The notes beneath the pieces are model-generated. The model was not told the origin of the DNA and did not search any database. It was given only the letters and a program-made list of their open reading frames with translations. From contig NZ_JAAIYP010000038.1 in the NCBI RefSeq assembly GCF_011022235.1, positions 186,001-250,000 on the forward strand: a DNA stretch of 64,000 nucleotides, in the 5' to 3' direction. Source of the DNA: Magnetospirillum aberrantis SpK. GTDB lineage: Bacteria > Pseudomonadota > Alphaproteobacteria > Rhodospirillales > Magnetospirillaceae. Positions 1 through 10,831 of this stretch are shown in pieces (within the stretch, counting starts at the first letter, position 1; each line of letters opens with the position of its first letter). A program made the translations under genes and the position numbers.

Positions 1-1309
<1,309 letters not shown>

Positions 1310-1324
1310 TTATGTCGAAACGGC

Positions 1325-1360
1325 AAAAAGGGGAACGGTCCTTGACCGTTCCCCTTTCGC
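1325..1360 (-). terminator. Intrinsic terminator between rpmA and obgE
   Basis: Perfect 14-bp inverted repeat: AAAGGGGAACGGTC at 1327-1340, a 3-base loop, and its complement at 1344-1357. Read on the minus strand the stem is followed by TTTTT, as expected for a Rho-independent terminator. It ends or attenuates the rplU-rpmA transcript before obgE. Confidence 0.85.
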
Positions 1361-1386
1361 AAAACCTTTCCGTCGGGGACGGCCGA

Positions 1387-1653
1387 TTACTCGGCGGCCT
1401 CCGGCAGCGGCGCCACGTCGATGAAGGTGCGCTCGCCGCGATGGCGGAAGCTGACCTGACCGGCGGTGGTGGCGAACAAGGTGTGATCCTTGCCCATGCC
1501 GACATTCACGCCGGGATAGAACTTGGTGCCGCGCTGACGGACGATGATGTTGCCCGAGATGACGAGTTCGCCGCCGAACTTCTTGACGCCGAGGCGCTGA
1601 CCCGCGGAGTCGCGGCCGTTACGGGACGAACCACCAGCCTTTTTATGAGCCAT
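1387..1653 (-). CDS. rpmA: 50S ribosomal protein L27
   Basis: Large-subunit protein near the peptidyl transferase centre. The 88 residues begin [20 protein letters not shown], the conserved L27 N-terminus, without the extra leader that Firmicutes cleave. The motifs [22 protein letters not shown] and [10 protein letters not shown] are all present, and the length is normal. It lies 28 bases downstream of rplU on the same strand and is followed by an intrinsic terminator, so rplU-rpmA is the core transcript. Confidence 0.98.
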   Translation of the reverse strand: MAHKKAGGSSRNGRDSAGQRLGVKKFGGELVISGNIIVRQRGTKFYPGVNVGMGKDHTLFATTAGQVSFRHRGERTFIDVAPLPEAAE

Positions 1654-1681
1654 GGTCTCTTACTCCTAAAACTTCCGCGGC

Positions 1682-1984
1682 TCAGCCGGCGGTGATGTCG
1701 GTGATGCGCAGGATGGTGAGGTCCTGGCGGTGGCCGTTCTTGCGGCGCGAATTCTGGCGGCGGCGCTTCTTGAAGATGATGAGCTTCTCGCCACGGGCCT
1801 GGGCGACGACGGTGGCCTTGACCTGGGCGCCGGCCACGACCGGAGCGCCGATCTTGTCGCCGACCATCAACACCTGATCGAGCACGACCTCGGAGCCCGC
1901 TTCACCGGCCAGCTTCTCGACGCGGATCACGTCGTCCTTGGCCACCTTGTACTGCTTACCGCCGGTCTGAATGACTGCGAACAT
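1682..1984 (-). CDS. rplU: 50S ribosomal protein L21
   Basis: Large-subunit protein that binds 23S rRNA with L20. It has 100 residues starting [14 protein letters not shown], the family signature, and carries the basic [17 protein letters not shown] segment typical of the L21 C-terminal half. ATG at 1984 is preferred over the GTG one codon upstream because nearly all L21 proteins start MFAVI or MYAVI. It is the first gene of rplU-rpmA, so the promoter must lie in the 1985-2170 intergenic region, but no convincing -35/-10 pair was picked out. Confidence 0.97.
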   Translation of the reverse strand: MFAVIQTGGKQYKVAKDDVIRVEKLAGEAGSEVVLDQVLMVGDKIGAPVVAGAQVKATVVAQARGEKLIIFKKRRRQNSRRKNGHRQDLTILRITDITAG

Positions 1985-2132
1985 CACGATTCGTCCTGAG
2001 CAAAAATGAACTGGCGCGCCCAGGGCTTCCCGGCGCGAGAGGGCGCAACTATACTCGGGACGACCCGAGAGTCAAGCGATTGATGGGCCACATTTTCGCG
2101 ACCCGCGCATGGCCGGCTTTCCCCGGAATCAC

Positions 2133-2164
2133 ACGAGGCGGCCCGCCGTCACGGACCGCCTCGC
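2133..2164. repeat. Inverted repeat downstream of the small ORF
   Basis: The arms GAGGCGGCCC and GGACCGCCTC form a 10-bp stem with one wobble pair and a loop of about 12 bases. On the minus strand it lies just after the stop of the 30-residue ORF at 2172-2264. No T-run follows, so it could be a Rho-dependent 3' end or a stability hairpin rather than an intrinsic terminator. Confidence 0.4.
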
Positions 2165-2171
2165 TCGATAG

Positions 2172-2264
2172 CTAGATCAGAACCATCATGAAACCAAGGG
2201 CCAGATAAGCAACCCCAGGAAGAGACGCGACGCCGGCTTCGGCGAGCAGATGGAACCGTGCCAT
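2172..2264 (-). CDS. Putative 30-residue hydrophobic peptide
   Basis: Small ORF in the 508-base gap between rplU and ahcY. It would encode MARFHLLAEAGVASLPGVAY followed by LALGFMMVLI. The C-terminal part is hydrophobic enough for one short membrane segment, and the N-terminus carries a positive charge. The upstream sequence AGGGGGTAAAA is a plausible ribosome binding site about 5 bases before ATG. The ORF lies downstream of the ahcY terminator and is followed by an inverted repeat, so it would be its own transcription unit. I do not recognise a family. It may be a genuine membrane microprotein or chance; the good Shine-Dalgarno and membrane-like composition favour the former only slightly. 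Confidence 0.4.
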   Translation of the reverse strand: MARFHLLAEAGVASLPGVAYLALGFMMVLI

Positions 2265-2435
2265 TTTTACCCCCTGTCGTTCCCATGACTGCCGCCACGC
2301 GGCCCATGCAGGTCCCAACCGGGGAATGCAGCGACATTAACCAATCGCTAAGACTCTGTACACTGCGCATTACGAAGCCCACACCTGCACCACGCGCACA
2401 CGTAATTGTTTTAATGAACTCTAAAACGCACACAC
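2265..2435. other. Intergenic stretch, no gene seen
   Basis: Together with the flanking elements this makes up the 508-base rplU-ahcY interval. It contains short AT-richer segments (around 2400-2425) that could hold a minus-strand promoter for the small ORF, but no clear promoter boxes or conserved RNA could be assigned. Confidence 0.4.
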
Positions 2436-2470
2436 AGAAAAAGGGCTCCCCCGTTCGGGGGAGCCCTTCA
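2436..2470 (-). terminator. Intrinsic terminator of ahcY
   Basis: An inverted repeat has AAGGGCTCCCC at 2441-2451 and its complement at 2458-2468. On the minus strand the stem is followed by TTTTTC. It lies 25 bases after the ahcY stop codon. Confidence 0.9.
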
Positions 2471-2492
2471 TCCGCCATCAGGACAACACGGT

Positions 2493-3884
<1,392 letters not shown>

Positions 3885-3957
3885 GATCTCGCGCCCTTTT
3901 TGCGGGGATTGTCCTGATCCCGTTGTACCAGCCTCGGGCGACAATGGCAACGATGAT

Positions 3958-3973
3958 ATAAAGATATGTTTAT
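3958..3973. promoter_or_regulatory. Putative SahR operator upstream of ahcY
   Basis: ATAAAGATATGTTTAT is a near-perfect 16-bp palindrome (7 of 8 positions match between halves). The same 16-mer occurs in inverse orientation at 59955-59970, just upstream of the sahR-metF-metH operon. SahR regulators are known to control ahcY and methionine-cycle genes through AT-rich palindromes of this kind. The assignment of SahR to this site is an inference. Confidence 0.75.
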
Positions 3974-4114
3974 GTGGGAATGAAATGGCGCCACCTGTCC
4001 TGCATTTTTCGCGCCCCTGTGCGCATCAGCCCCCACGGCAACGCATGAACACACAGGCGCAAGAGGCGTAAAGTGGTATGACCATTTGCAGGGCGGCCGC
4101 CAAGGAGGGACGCC

Positions 4115-5212
4115 ATGATCACCACATCCATTTTCCCCACCCGTTATGTCCAGGGAGCCGGCGCCATCGCCATGCTGCCGGAAGAAGCCCGCCGGCTGGG
4201 CGACACCGCGTTGGCGGTGGTCGACCCGCGCGTGCTGCCCGCCGCCGCCGCCGTGGCGCAAAAAGGCGCCATCGTCATCGCGCTGGAAGCATTCGGCGGC
4301 GAATGCTCGGACGAAGAGATCGAACGGATTTCTGCCCGCGCCCGCGCCCTTGACGCCAATGTCATCGTCGGCATCGGCGGCGGCAAGGCGCTGGATACCG
4401 CCAAGGCGGTGGCGCATGCGCTGGGCCTGCCGGTCGCCATCGTTCCCACCCTGGCCTCGACCGACGCGCCATGCAGCGCGCTCAGCGTCATCTACACCGC
4501 CGAAGGCGCGTTCAAGCGCTATCTGGTGCTGCCGCGCAATCCCGACCTGGTATTGGTCGACAGCCAGATCGTCGCCGACGCGCCGGTCCGCTTCCTGGTG
4601 TCGGGCATGGGCGACGCCCTGTCCACCTGGTTCGAGGCGGAAGATTGCAAGATCAGCGGCGCCGCCAACATGACCGGCCGGCCGGGCGGCATGACCGCCT
4701 TCGGTCTGGCGCGTCTGTGCTACGACACGCTGTTGGCCGACGGCGTCGCCGCCCGCAAGGCGTGCGAGGCGCGCAAGGTCACCCCGGAACTGGAGCGGGT
4801 GATCGAGGCCAACACCTTGTTGTCCGGCCTGGGATTCGAAAGCGGCGGCCTGTCCGGGGCGCACGCCATCCACAACGGTCTGACCGTGCTTGAGCCGACC
4901 CATGCCTTCTGGCACGGCGAAAAGGTGGCCATCGGCACGCTGTCGCTGTTGATGCTGACCAAGCGGCCGGCCGCCCTGGTAGCCGAAGTGTTCGGCTTCT
5001 GCGAGGCGGTGGGGCTGCCCACCACCCTGGCCGACATCGGGCTGGCGGACGCCACCGACGAGCAATTGCGTCAAGTGGCCGCGATGGCCTGCGCCCCCGG
5101 CGAGACCATCCACAACATCAAGGGCGACGTCACGCCGGAACAGGTGTTCGCCGCCATCAAGGCAGCCGACGCGGAAGGACAACGGCGCCGCCACCGCCAC
5201 GCGGCGGAATAG
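4115..5212 (+). CDS. Glycerol dehydrogenase family oxidoreductase (GldA-like)
   Basis: NAD-dependent, metal-containing polyol dehydrogenase related to GldA, which oxidises glycerol to dihydroxyacetone; the true substrate is not certain. The 365-residue length is normal. The nucleotide-binding GIGGGKALDTAKA lies near residue 90, followed by the family stretch VPTLASTDAPCSALSV. Probable metal ligands are Asp in SGMGDALSTWFEAE and His in SGAHAIHNGL and HAFWHGEKVA, all present. The start ATG follows AAGGAGGGACGCC, a strong ribosome binding site. The gene stands alone between divergent ahcY and the diguanylate cyclase gene. The Arg/His-rich tail (RRRHRH) is unusual. Confidence 0.8.
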   Translation: MITTSIFPTRYVQGAGAIAMLPEEARRLGDTALAVVDPRVLPAAAAVAQKGAIVIALEAFGGECSDEEIERISARARALDANVIVGIGGGKALDTAKAVAHALGLPVAIVPTLASTDAPCSALSVIYTAEGAFKRYLVLPRNPDLVLVDSQIVADAPVRFLVSGMGDALSTWFEAEDCKISGAANMTGRPGGMTAFGLARLCYDTLLADGVAARKACEARKVTPELERVIEANTLLSGLGFESGGLSGAHAIHNGLTVLEPTHAFWHGEKVAIGTLSLLMLTKRPAALVAEVFGFCEAVGLPTTLADIGLADATDEQLRQVAAMACAPGETIHNIKGDVTPEQVFAAIKAADAEGQRRRHRHAAE

Positions 5213-5303
5213 GCGGCCCGCACGGCCGGACCCCTCCCCCCTGGTCCGGCCGCCGCCTTCGGGCTAAGATGGCGCCCCGAGGACGTCACGGGAGCGCCGG
5301 TGG

Positions 5304-6404
5304 ATGGAAGACGCGGTTTCGCGGGTAATGGATTCCCGCCTGGGTGACCTGTTGGCACGCTGGCGAGAGAGCTTCGACCCCGAGGGGATGCTGCGTCCGC
5401 TGGAAAACCTTTCCCCCCATGGCGACCATCTGTTGCTGATCGCCATCGAGGACCAGGGGTGTCGCTACCTGCATTACGGCCAGGCCTTCGTCGAACATTT
5501 CGGCGTCGACCTGACCGGACAGGTGATCGACACCCTGGCGCCCGAGATCCTGGCGCCCGAGCGGCGCGGCATGCTGGAATTCGACTACGCTTTCGTCCAA
5601 TCCCGCCAAGCGCCGCTATGGCGGTCCTACACCGCCAACTTCGCCACCGACGCCAAGGGCGCCAGCGTCATCGAGACATGGCAACGGCTGGTGCTGCCGG
5701 CCGGCGGCAACCTGTTGGCGGTGGGCGCCTATCCGGTCGAACAAAGCCAGCCGGACGGCGAGGCGGAAAGCCTGTTGCGGCTGGTGGTGGAACGGGTGCC
5801 GGTGGTGCTGGACCGCGATGGCCGCATCTGCGATTTGGCCCTCAGCCTGCGGGATTATTCCGACACCCAGCGCCATGCCGCCGAGATGGAGGTTCTGGCC
5901 AACCACGATGCCCTGACCGGCACCGCCAATTTGCGCCATTTCCACCGCCTGACCGGGCTGGAACTCAGCCACGCCCGCCGCATGAACCGCTCCTTGGCGC
6001 TGTTGGCGCTGGACCTCGACCATTTCAAGCGCATCAACGACCAGCACGGACACGCCGCCGGCGATCTGGCGCTCAAGACCTTCGCCGCCACCTGTCGCCG
6101 CGCCTTGCGCGATCCCGACATCCTGGGCCGCTGCGGCGGCGAGGAATTCGCCATCGCCCTGCCCAGCACCGGGCTGGACGGCGCGCTGGTTCTGGCCGAG
6201 CGGCTGCGCGCCGCGGTCGAGGAATTGCGGGTGCCGCTTCCCGGTGGCGAGGTGCTGGATTTCACCGTCAGCATCGGCGTGGCGGTGGCCAATCCCGGCG
6301 CGGAGGGCACACCCGACGTCTCCGCCCTGATGGCCCACGCCGACCGCGCCCTTTACGCCAGCAAGAAGGCCGGACGCAACCGGGTCAGCATCGCCGGGGA
6401 ATAG
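5304..6404 (+). CDS. Diguanylate cyclase with N-terminal PAS-like domain
   Basis: Predicted cytoplasmic c-di-GMP synthase of 366 residues. Residues about 1-160 resemble the PAS-like sensory domain found in many Rhodospirillales signalling proteins (GDHLLLIAIEDQGCRYLHYG, then LTGQVIDTLAPEI). The GGDEF domain occupies about 195-362 and contains LDLDHFKRINDQHGHAAGD, the active-site GGEEF variant, and SIGVAV. An RDPD inhibitory (I-site) motif lies five residues before GGEEF, so product inhibition is expected. No membrane segment is seen. The ATG at 5304 follows GGGAG at a slightly long spacing. It is convergent with the cupin gene, whose 3' end abuts its stop. The input signal is unknown. Confidence 0.9.
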   Translation: MEDAVSRVMDSRLGDLLARWRESFDPEGMLRPLENLSPHGDHLLLIAIEDQGCRYLHYGQAFVEHFGVDLTGQVIDTLAPEILAPERRGMLEFDYAFVQSRQAPLWRSYTANFATDAKGASVIETWQRLVLPAGGNLLAVGAYPVEQSQPDGEAESLLRLVVERVPVVLDRDGRICDLALSLRDYSDTQRHAAEMEVLANHDALTGTANLRHFHRLTGLELSHARRMNRSLALLALDLDHFKRINDQHGHAAGDLALKTFAATCRRALRDPDILGRCGGEEFAIALPSTGLDGALVLAERLRAAVEELRVPLPGGEVLDFTVSIGVAVANPGAEGTPDVSALMAHADRALYASKKAGRNRVSIAGE

Positions 6405-6821
6405 CTATTTCTTGTCCACCACAACGTTCTCGGTGCCTTCGGCCCCCATGGACACCGCCAGGATGCGCACCGGCACCGTGCCGGTGTTGAGGCCCTTGTG
6501 GCTGACGTTCATGGCCTCGACGAAGCCGGCCCCCGGCCCAAAGGTCTGCTTGCCCGAAGCGCCGTAATCCACCGTCACCTCGCCCTCGAGGATATAGGCG
6601 AACATGGGCGCCGGATGATGGTGCAGAACGGTTTCCGTCCCCGGCGCGATGGTGACCACCACGGCGTGGACCTTGGGCGCGCCAGTGGTCGGATAGCGGA
6701 TGTCCTCGCCCACCACCGTCTTGGTGGTGTCCACCAGCTTGACCGCCGGATAAGCGTCTTCGGCCAGGGCCATGCCGGGCGAAAGCAGCGCCACCAGCGC
6801 CGCGAAAGTCACCATGCGCAT
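6405..6821 (-). CDS. Secreted cupin-domain protein
   Basis: Small exported single-domain cupin of 138 residues. The N-terminus MRMVTFAALVALLSPGMALA is a signal peptide with a likely cleavage after ALA. The core has HHHPAPMFAYILEGEVTV and a second strand pair with GAGFVEAMNVSHKGLNTG, which gives the His cluster of a cupin metal site. The ATG at 6821 is chosen because GGGGAG lies 8 bases upstream and because the start falls directly after the ptsI stop at 6823, which suggests coupling. Function is unknown. Position as last gene of the PTS operon may be incidental. Confidence 0.75.
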   Translation of the reverse strand: MRMVTFAALVALLSPGMALAEDAYPAVKLVDTTKTVVGEDIRYPTTGAPKVHAVVVTIAPGTETVLHHHPAPMFAYILEGEVTVDYGASGKQTFGPGAGFVEAMNVSHKGLNTGTVPVRILAVSMGAEGTENVVVDKK

Positions 6822-6822
6822 G

Positions 6823-8622
6823 CTAAACGTCTCCCCCATTGAAACTATCGAGCAACTGAGCGATGCGCGAACTATCGCTCTGGTCCATGATAGCACGGGC
6901 GCGACGGCTTGCAGCCCCCAGATCCAGGGTGCGGATACGCTGTTTGACCACGGCGACGTTGGTCGCCGACATGGACAGGTCGTGGATGCCCAATCCCAGC
7001 AACAGCGCGGTGAAACGGGGATCGCCCGCCACCTCGCCGCAGACGCAGACCGGAATGCGGGCCCGCAGCGCCGCCTCGGCCGAGAACTGGATCAGACGCA
7101 GCACCGCCGGATGCAGCGGATTGTAAAGGTGCGCCACCGTCTCGTCGGCGCGGTCGATGGCCAGGGTGTATTGGGTCAGGTCGTTGGTGCCGATGGCGAA
7201 AAAGTCGGCATGCCACGACAGCGCGTCGGCGGCCAGCGCCGCCCCCGGCACCTCGATCATCACCCCCAGGGGCGGCAAGGGATCGGCCATGGGCACATGG
7301 TCGCGGCGCAGACGTTTCACCACCCGCTCCATGACCGCGCGCACCGCCCGCATTTCCTCGACGGTGGCGACCATGGGAATCAGGATGCGTAGCGGACCGA
7401 AAGCCGAAGCCCGCAGACAGGCGGCCAATTGCGCCTCCAGAAGGTCGGGCTGGGCCAGCGACAAGCGCACGGCGCGCAGTCCAAGGGCCGGATTCGCTCC
7501 TGGCGAGATGCCCAGGCCACGCGCCAGCTTGTCGCCGCCGACGTCCAGCGTGCGGACGGTGACCGGCCGTCCCTCCATGCGGCACACCAGATCCCGCAAC
7601 ACCTGGAACTGCTCTTCCTCGCCCGGCAGATCGTCGCGGTTCATGAACAGGAATTCCGAACGCAGCAGGCCGATGCCCTCGGCCCCCGACGCCAGCACGG
7701 ATTGGACCTCGCCGGGCAGCTCGATGTTGGCCTGAAGCTGGATGTGCACACCGTCGCGGGTCACCGCCGGCAAGTCGCGCAGCCGGTCGAGCGCCCGCCG
7801 CCCGCGCAGGAAGGCGGCACGGCGGCGGCGGTAATCCTTCAACACTTCGGGACGAGGGTTGACGATGACCTTGCCCTCGCGGCCATCGATCACCACCACG
7901 TCGCCCGAGCGCACCCCCTTCATCAACCCGGCCACCCCCACCACCGCCGGCAGGCCCAGCGAACGGGCCATGATGGCGGTGTGGCTTTCGGCACCGCCCA
8001 GCACGGTGGCAAGCCCGGCCACCTGGCGCGGATCAAGCAGGGCGGTGTCGGCCGGGGTCAGTTCCTCGGCCAGGATCACCGCGTTGCGGGGCAGCACCTG
8101 GAACGGACGATAGGGCATGCCCGTCAAATTGCGGATCAGCCGGCGCCCCAGGTCGCGAATGTCGGCGACGCGGGCCGACAGATAGGAATCCTGCATGGCC
8201 TCGAAGGCATGGGCGATCTCGTCGATTTCACGCTGGACGGCGGCTTCGGCGTTGACGCGATCACGTTCGATGCGCCCGCACACTCCGCGAATCAGCCTGG
8301 AATCGCGCAGCATTTGCCGATAGGCGTCGAGCAGATAGCCCAGTTCCTCGGCGGCCGCGCCCTCCAATCCCTCGGCCTTGATCTGCAATTGCGCCACTTC
8401 GCGGCCGGCGCGCTCGGCGGCGTCGGCGAAGCGGGACAATTCGGCGGCGACGCGCGATTGCGGCAAGCGGTATTCGGCGACGGTGACCGCCTCGGCGGCA
8501 TGGCGATGGACGACGCCGATGGCGACGCCACGGCTGACACCGGTGCCATCAAGCACAAGTTCGGCGCCAGCGCTGGAAAGCGCCAGACGGGGCGTGTCGA
8601 CGTCGGTGGTGGTGGCTGTCAT
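6823..8622 (-). CDS. ptsI: PTS Enzyme I (phosphoenolpyruvate-protein phosphotransferase)
   Basis: First phosphotransfer enzyme of the PTS, moving phosphate from PEP to HPr. The 599 residues give Enzyme I without the GAF domain of EI(Ntr). The phosphohistidine loop reads GGAESHTAIMARSLGLPAVV. The C-terminal PEP-binding barrel has RTLDVGGDK, LLRSEFLFMNR, GTNDLTQYTLAIDR and the active-site cysteine in VCVCGEVAGDP. No sugar IIB or IIC gene is nearby. The locus encodes only EI, HPr and a mannose-type IIA, so this is best read as a regulatory phosphorelay rather than a sugar importer. It is transcribed after ptsH with a 53-base gap. Confidence 0.93.
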   Translation of the reverse strand: MTATTTDVDTPRLALSSAGAELVLDGTGVSRGVAIGVVHRHAAEAVTVAEYRLPQSRVAAELSRFADAAERAGREVAQLQIKAEGLEGAAAEELGYLLDAYRQMLRDSRLIRGVCGRIERDRVNAEAAVQREIDEIAHAFEAMQDSYLSARVADIRDLGRRLIRNLTGMPYRPFQVLPRNAVILAEELTPADTALLDPRQVAGLATVLGGAESHTAIMARSLGLPAVVGVAGLMKGVRSGDVVVIDGREGKVIVNPRPEVLKDYRRRRAAFLRGRRALDRLRDLPAVTRDGVHIQLQANIELPGEVQSVLASGAEGIGLLRSEFLFMNRDDLPGEEEQFQVLRDLVCRMEGRPVTVRTLDVGGDKLARGLGISPGANPALGLRAVRLSLAQPDLLEAQLAACLRASAFGPLRILIPMVATVEEMRAVRAVMERVVKRLRRDHVPMADPLPPLGVMIEVPGAALAADALSWHADFFAIGTNDLTQYTLAIDRADETVAHLYNPLHPAVLRLIQFSAEAALRARIPVCVCGEVAGDPRFTALLLGLGIHDLSMSATNVAVVKQRIRTLDLGAASRRARAIMDQSDSSRIAQLLDSFNGGDV

Positions 8623-8675
8623 CCGTCTCCTTCTCGAACGCGTCCGTCCCTGTGCGTTATTGCTTATTTAGGAGT

Positions 8676-8975
8676 TCAATCTTCCTCGTCGAACTTTTTC
8701 GCGATCAGGCCGCACAGCGCCTCCAGCGCCGCGGCGGCCTGGGTGCCCTCGGCCCTCAGTTCCACCGAACAGCCGGGCGCGGCGGCCAGCATCATCAATC
8801 CCATGATCGACAGGCCGGACACCTCGGTTCCGCGGTGGGCGACGTGGACCTGAGCGTCGAAGGTGGCGGCCAGCTTGACGAACTTGGCGGCGGCACGGGC
8901 ATGCAGGCCGCGCCGGTTGCAGATGGAGGCCGTGCGCTTGAGCTCCTCGCCCGAGCAGGCGGAAAGGTCGGTCAT
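8676..8975 (-). CDS. ptsH: HPr family phosphocarrier protein
   Basis: Small phosphocarrier of 99 residues that accepts phosphate from Enzyme I. The catalytic histidine is in RRGLHARAAAKF (His25, equal to His15 of the classical protein). The regulatory serine is in SGLSIMGLMMLAA (Ser56, equal to Ser46), so HprK, encoded upstream in the same operon, has its expected target. The N-terminus is about ten residues longer than in E. coli HPr, as in other alphaproteobacterial proteins. The start overlaps the EIIA stop by four bases, indicating translational coupling. Confidence 0.95.
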   Translation of the reverse strand: MTDLSACSGEELKRTASICNRRGLHARAAAKFVKLAATFDAQVHVAHRGTEVSGLSIMGLMMLAAAPGCSVELRAEGTQAAAALEALCGLIAKKFDEED

Positions 8976-9379
8976 TTACGGTCCTGGGTCAAAAGCTTGG
9001 ATGCGACATTGATGTATTTGCGCCCGGCTTCCTGGGCCGAGGCGACCGCGTTGGCCAGCGGTTCGGAATGGCGCACGCTGGCCAGCTTGATCAGCATGGG
9101 CAGGTTGACGCCGGCGATCACCTCGACCTTGGCCTTGTCCATGATGGAAATGGCCAGGTTGGACGGCGTGCCGCCGAACATGTCGGTCAACACCACGACA
9201 CCGGTGCCGTCGTCGCACCGCGCCACCTGTTCCAGGATGTCGTTGCGCCGTTGTTCCATGTCGTCGTCCGGGCCGATACAGACCGCGCCGACATTGGGCT
9301 GAGGGCCGACCACATGTTCCATGGCGGCGACAAGCTCGTCCGCCAATCGGCCGTGGGTGACAAGTACCAATCCGATCAT
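8972..9379 (-). CDS. manX: PTS mannose-family EIIA component
   Basis: Single-domain IIA(Man)-type protein of 135 residues, starting MIGLVLVTHGRLADELVAAM; the histidine of VTHG is the phosphorylation site. The domain is complete (VVLTDMFGGTPSNLAISIM, then PMLIKLASVR), but no IIB, IIC or IID partner is present, so it probably reports PTS phosphorylation state to other proteins. ATG at 9379 is chosen because AAGGGG lies six bases upstream; an ATG two codons earlier is possible. The gene follows rapZ by 13 bases and overlaps ptsH. In related bacteria such proteins modulate the ChvG/ChvI pathway or alarmone metabolism, which has not been shown here. Confidence 0.92.
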   Translation of the reverse strand: MIGLVLVTHGRLADELVAAMEHVVGPQPNVGAVCIGPDDDMEQRRNDILEQVARCDDGTGVVVLTDMFGGTPSNLAISIMDKAKVEVIAGVNLPMLIKLASVRHSEPLANAVASAQEAGRKYINVASKLLTQDRK

Positions 9380-9392
9380 AGCCATCCCCTTG

Positions 9393-10343
9393 TCAAACTC
9401 CCCCTGCTTCGAGCTCGCGATGGCGCAGCTCGACCCGAACCCCACGCTGTTTCAGCCATGCCGCCAGACGTTCGGACACGAAAACCGAACGGTGCCTGCC
9501 CCCGGTACAGCCGATCGCGATCGTCAGATAGCTTTTCCCCTCGGCGGAAAAGCGCGGCAGCAACGGCGCCAGAAGGTCGGTCATGGACTGGAAGAAAGCC
9601 GGAAAGGCGACATCGGCCGCCACATAGGCCGCCACGCCGTCGTCGCGCCCGGTCAACGGCTTCAGATCCGCGACGTAATGCGGATTGGCAAGGAAACGCG
9701 CGTCGAACACCAGATCCGCCTCGCGCGGCAGGCCGTTGCGATAGGCGAATGAGGTGACGAACACCATCAGCCCCTGATCGGCGCCGACGCCGAAATGACC
9801 GGCCAACACCCGCTTGAACTGTCCCGGCGCCAGATTGGTGGTGTCGAACACCAGGTCCGCGCGCCGCTTGAGCGGCGACACCAGCGCACGTTCGTGGCGG
9901 ATGCCGTCGGCCAAGGGCCGGTCCACCGCCAAGGGATGCCGCCGCCGGGTTTCGGTGAAACGGCGGCACAGAACGTCATCGTCGCAATCGAGAAACAGCA
10001 CCCGCACGTCAAGGCCGCGTTCGTCCGCCAGCGCGTCCAGCGCCTTGGCGATAGGTTCCACGCCGAAATCACGGGTGCGGATGTCGATACCCACCGCCAG
10101 CGGCCGGGCCATGGCCTCGCCATCGGCGGGACGGACCAGGGACGGCAACAACCCCACCGGCAGGTTGTCCACCGCCTCGTAACCCAGATCCTCGAACACC
10201 TTGAGGGCGGAGGTCTTGCCCGCCCCCGACAACCCGGTGACGATCACCACCCGGCCATTGCCGCCACGCGCACCCACGTCCCGCGGCGAGGCGGCGAGTT
10301 GAGTGGGACAGACGGTGTCGGGCGAAGGGGTCGAATGCGTCAT
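9393..10343 (-). CDS. rapZ: RapZ/YvcJ family nucleotide-binding protein
   Basis: P-loop protein of 316 residues. In E. coli RapZ is an RNA-binding adaptor that directs RNase E to the GlmZ small RNA. In other groups the family is a GTP/ATP-binding regulator, and its role in alphaproteobacteria is less clear. The Walker A motif GLSGAGKTSALKVFEDLGYE is near residue 40. DNLPVGLLPSL and the C-terminal IGCTGGRHRSVFVSERLA are family signatures. The ATG overlaps the hprK stop (TGATG), so the two are translationally coupled. Its place inside the PTS operon is shared with many proteobacteria. Confidence 0.93.
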   Translation of the reverse strand: MTHSTPSPDTVCPTQLAASPRDVGARGGNGRVVIVTGLSGAGKTSALKVFEDLGYEAVDNLPVGLLPSLVRPADGEAMARPLAVGIDIRTRDFGVEPIAKALDALADERGLDVRVLFLDCDDDVLCRRFTETRRRHPLAVDRPLADGIRHERALVSPLKRRADLVFDTTNLAPGQFKRVLAGHFGVGADQGLMVFVTSFAYRNGLPREADLVFDARFLANPHYVADLKPLTGRDDGVAAYVAADVAFPAFFQSMTDLLAPLLPRFSAEGKSYLTIAIGCTGGRHRSVFVSERLAAWLKQRGVRVELRHRELEAGGV

Positions 10344-10774
10344 CACGGGCGCATTATATCTCGTGTTGCGGAAAGCATCGCAAGGCGAACCTTCGCCGGA
10401 GCCGACGCCTCGAACGGCGCCAGGGCCACCCTCGGCACCATCACCCCCAAAAGCTGGGCGGCGCTGGGCTCGGGCAGACGTTCGACGTCCTTGGCCGCCA
10501 CCAGGTCGACCACCAACGCCAACGGCGCCCGGCCGCGATGGGGAAGCCGTACGACCCCCACCCCCCGTACCTCGAGCAGACCGGCGATGGTTTCAGGGGC
10601 GGAAACGAACAGACGGCCGCCGTCATGGCTGACCGCGCTCTGGTCGTCGGCCACCAAGGTGGCGCCGCCATCGATCAGCCGAAGCGCAAGGTCGGACTTG
10701 CCGCTGCCCGACGGGCCGCGGATCAGGACGGCGTGGCCGCCGATTTCGACGCTGGTGGCATGAACCAGATGCAT
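10343..10774 (-). CDS. hprK: HPr kinase/phosphorylase, short alphaproteobacterial form
   Basis: Serine kinase/phosphorylase acting on Ser56 of HPr. The 143 residues comprise only the catalytic C-terminal domain; the N-terminal domain of Firmicute HprK is absent, as usual in alphaproteobacteria. The P-loop is IRGPSGSGKSDLALRLID, followed by LVADDQSAV. The start MHLVHATSVEIGG at 10774 is preferred to a TTG 21 bases upstream, as it matches the usual start of the short form, though no good ribosome binding site is seen for either. It lies between chvG and rapZ, linking the envelope sensor and the PTS in one cluster. Confidence 0.92.
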   Translation of the reverse strand: MHLVHATSVEIGGHAVLIRGPSGSGKSDLALRLIDGGATLVADDQSAVSHDGGRLFVSAPETIAGLLEVRGVGVVRLPHRGRAPLALVVDLVAAKDVERLPEPSAAQLLGVMVPRVALAPFEASAPAKVRLAMLSATRDIMRP

Positions 10775-10831
10775 GAACGCAGGGTGGAGCGGCAAAGCGG
10801 GCGAGTCAATCCCGCCCTTTCCCTTATCCCC

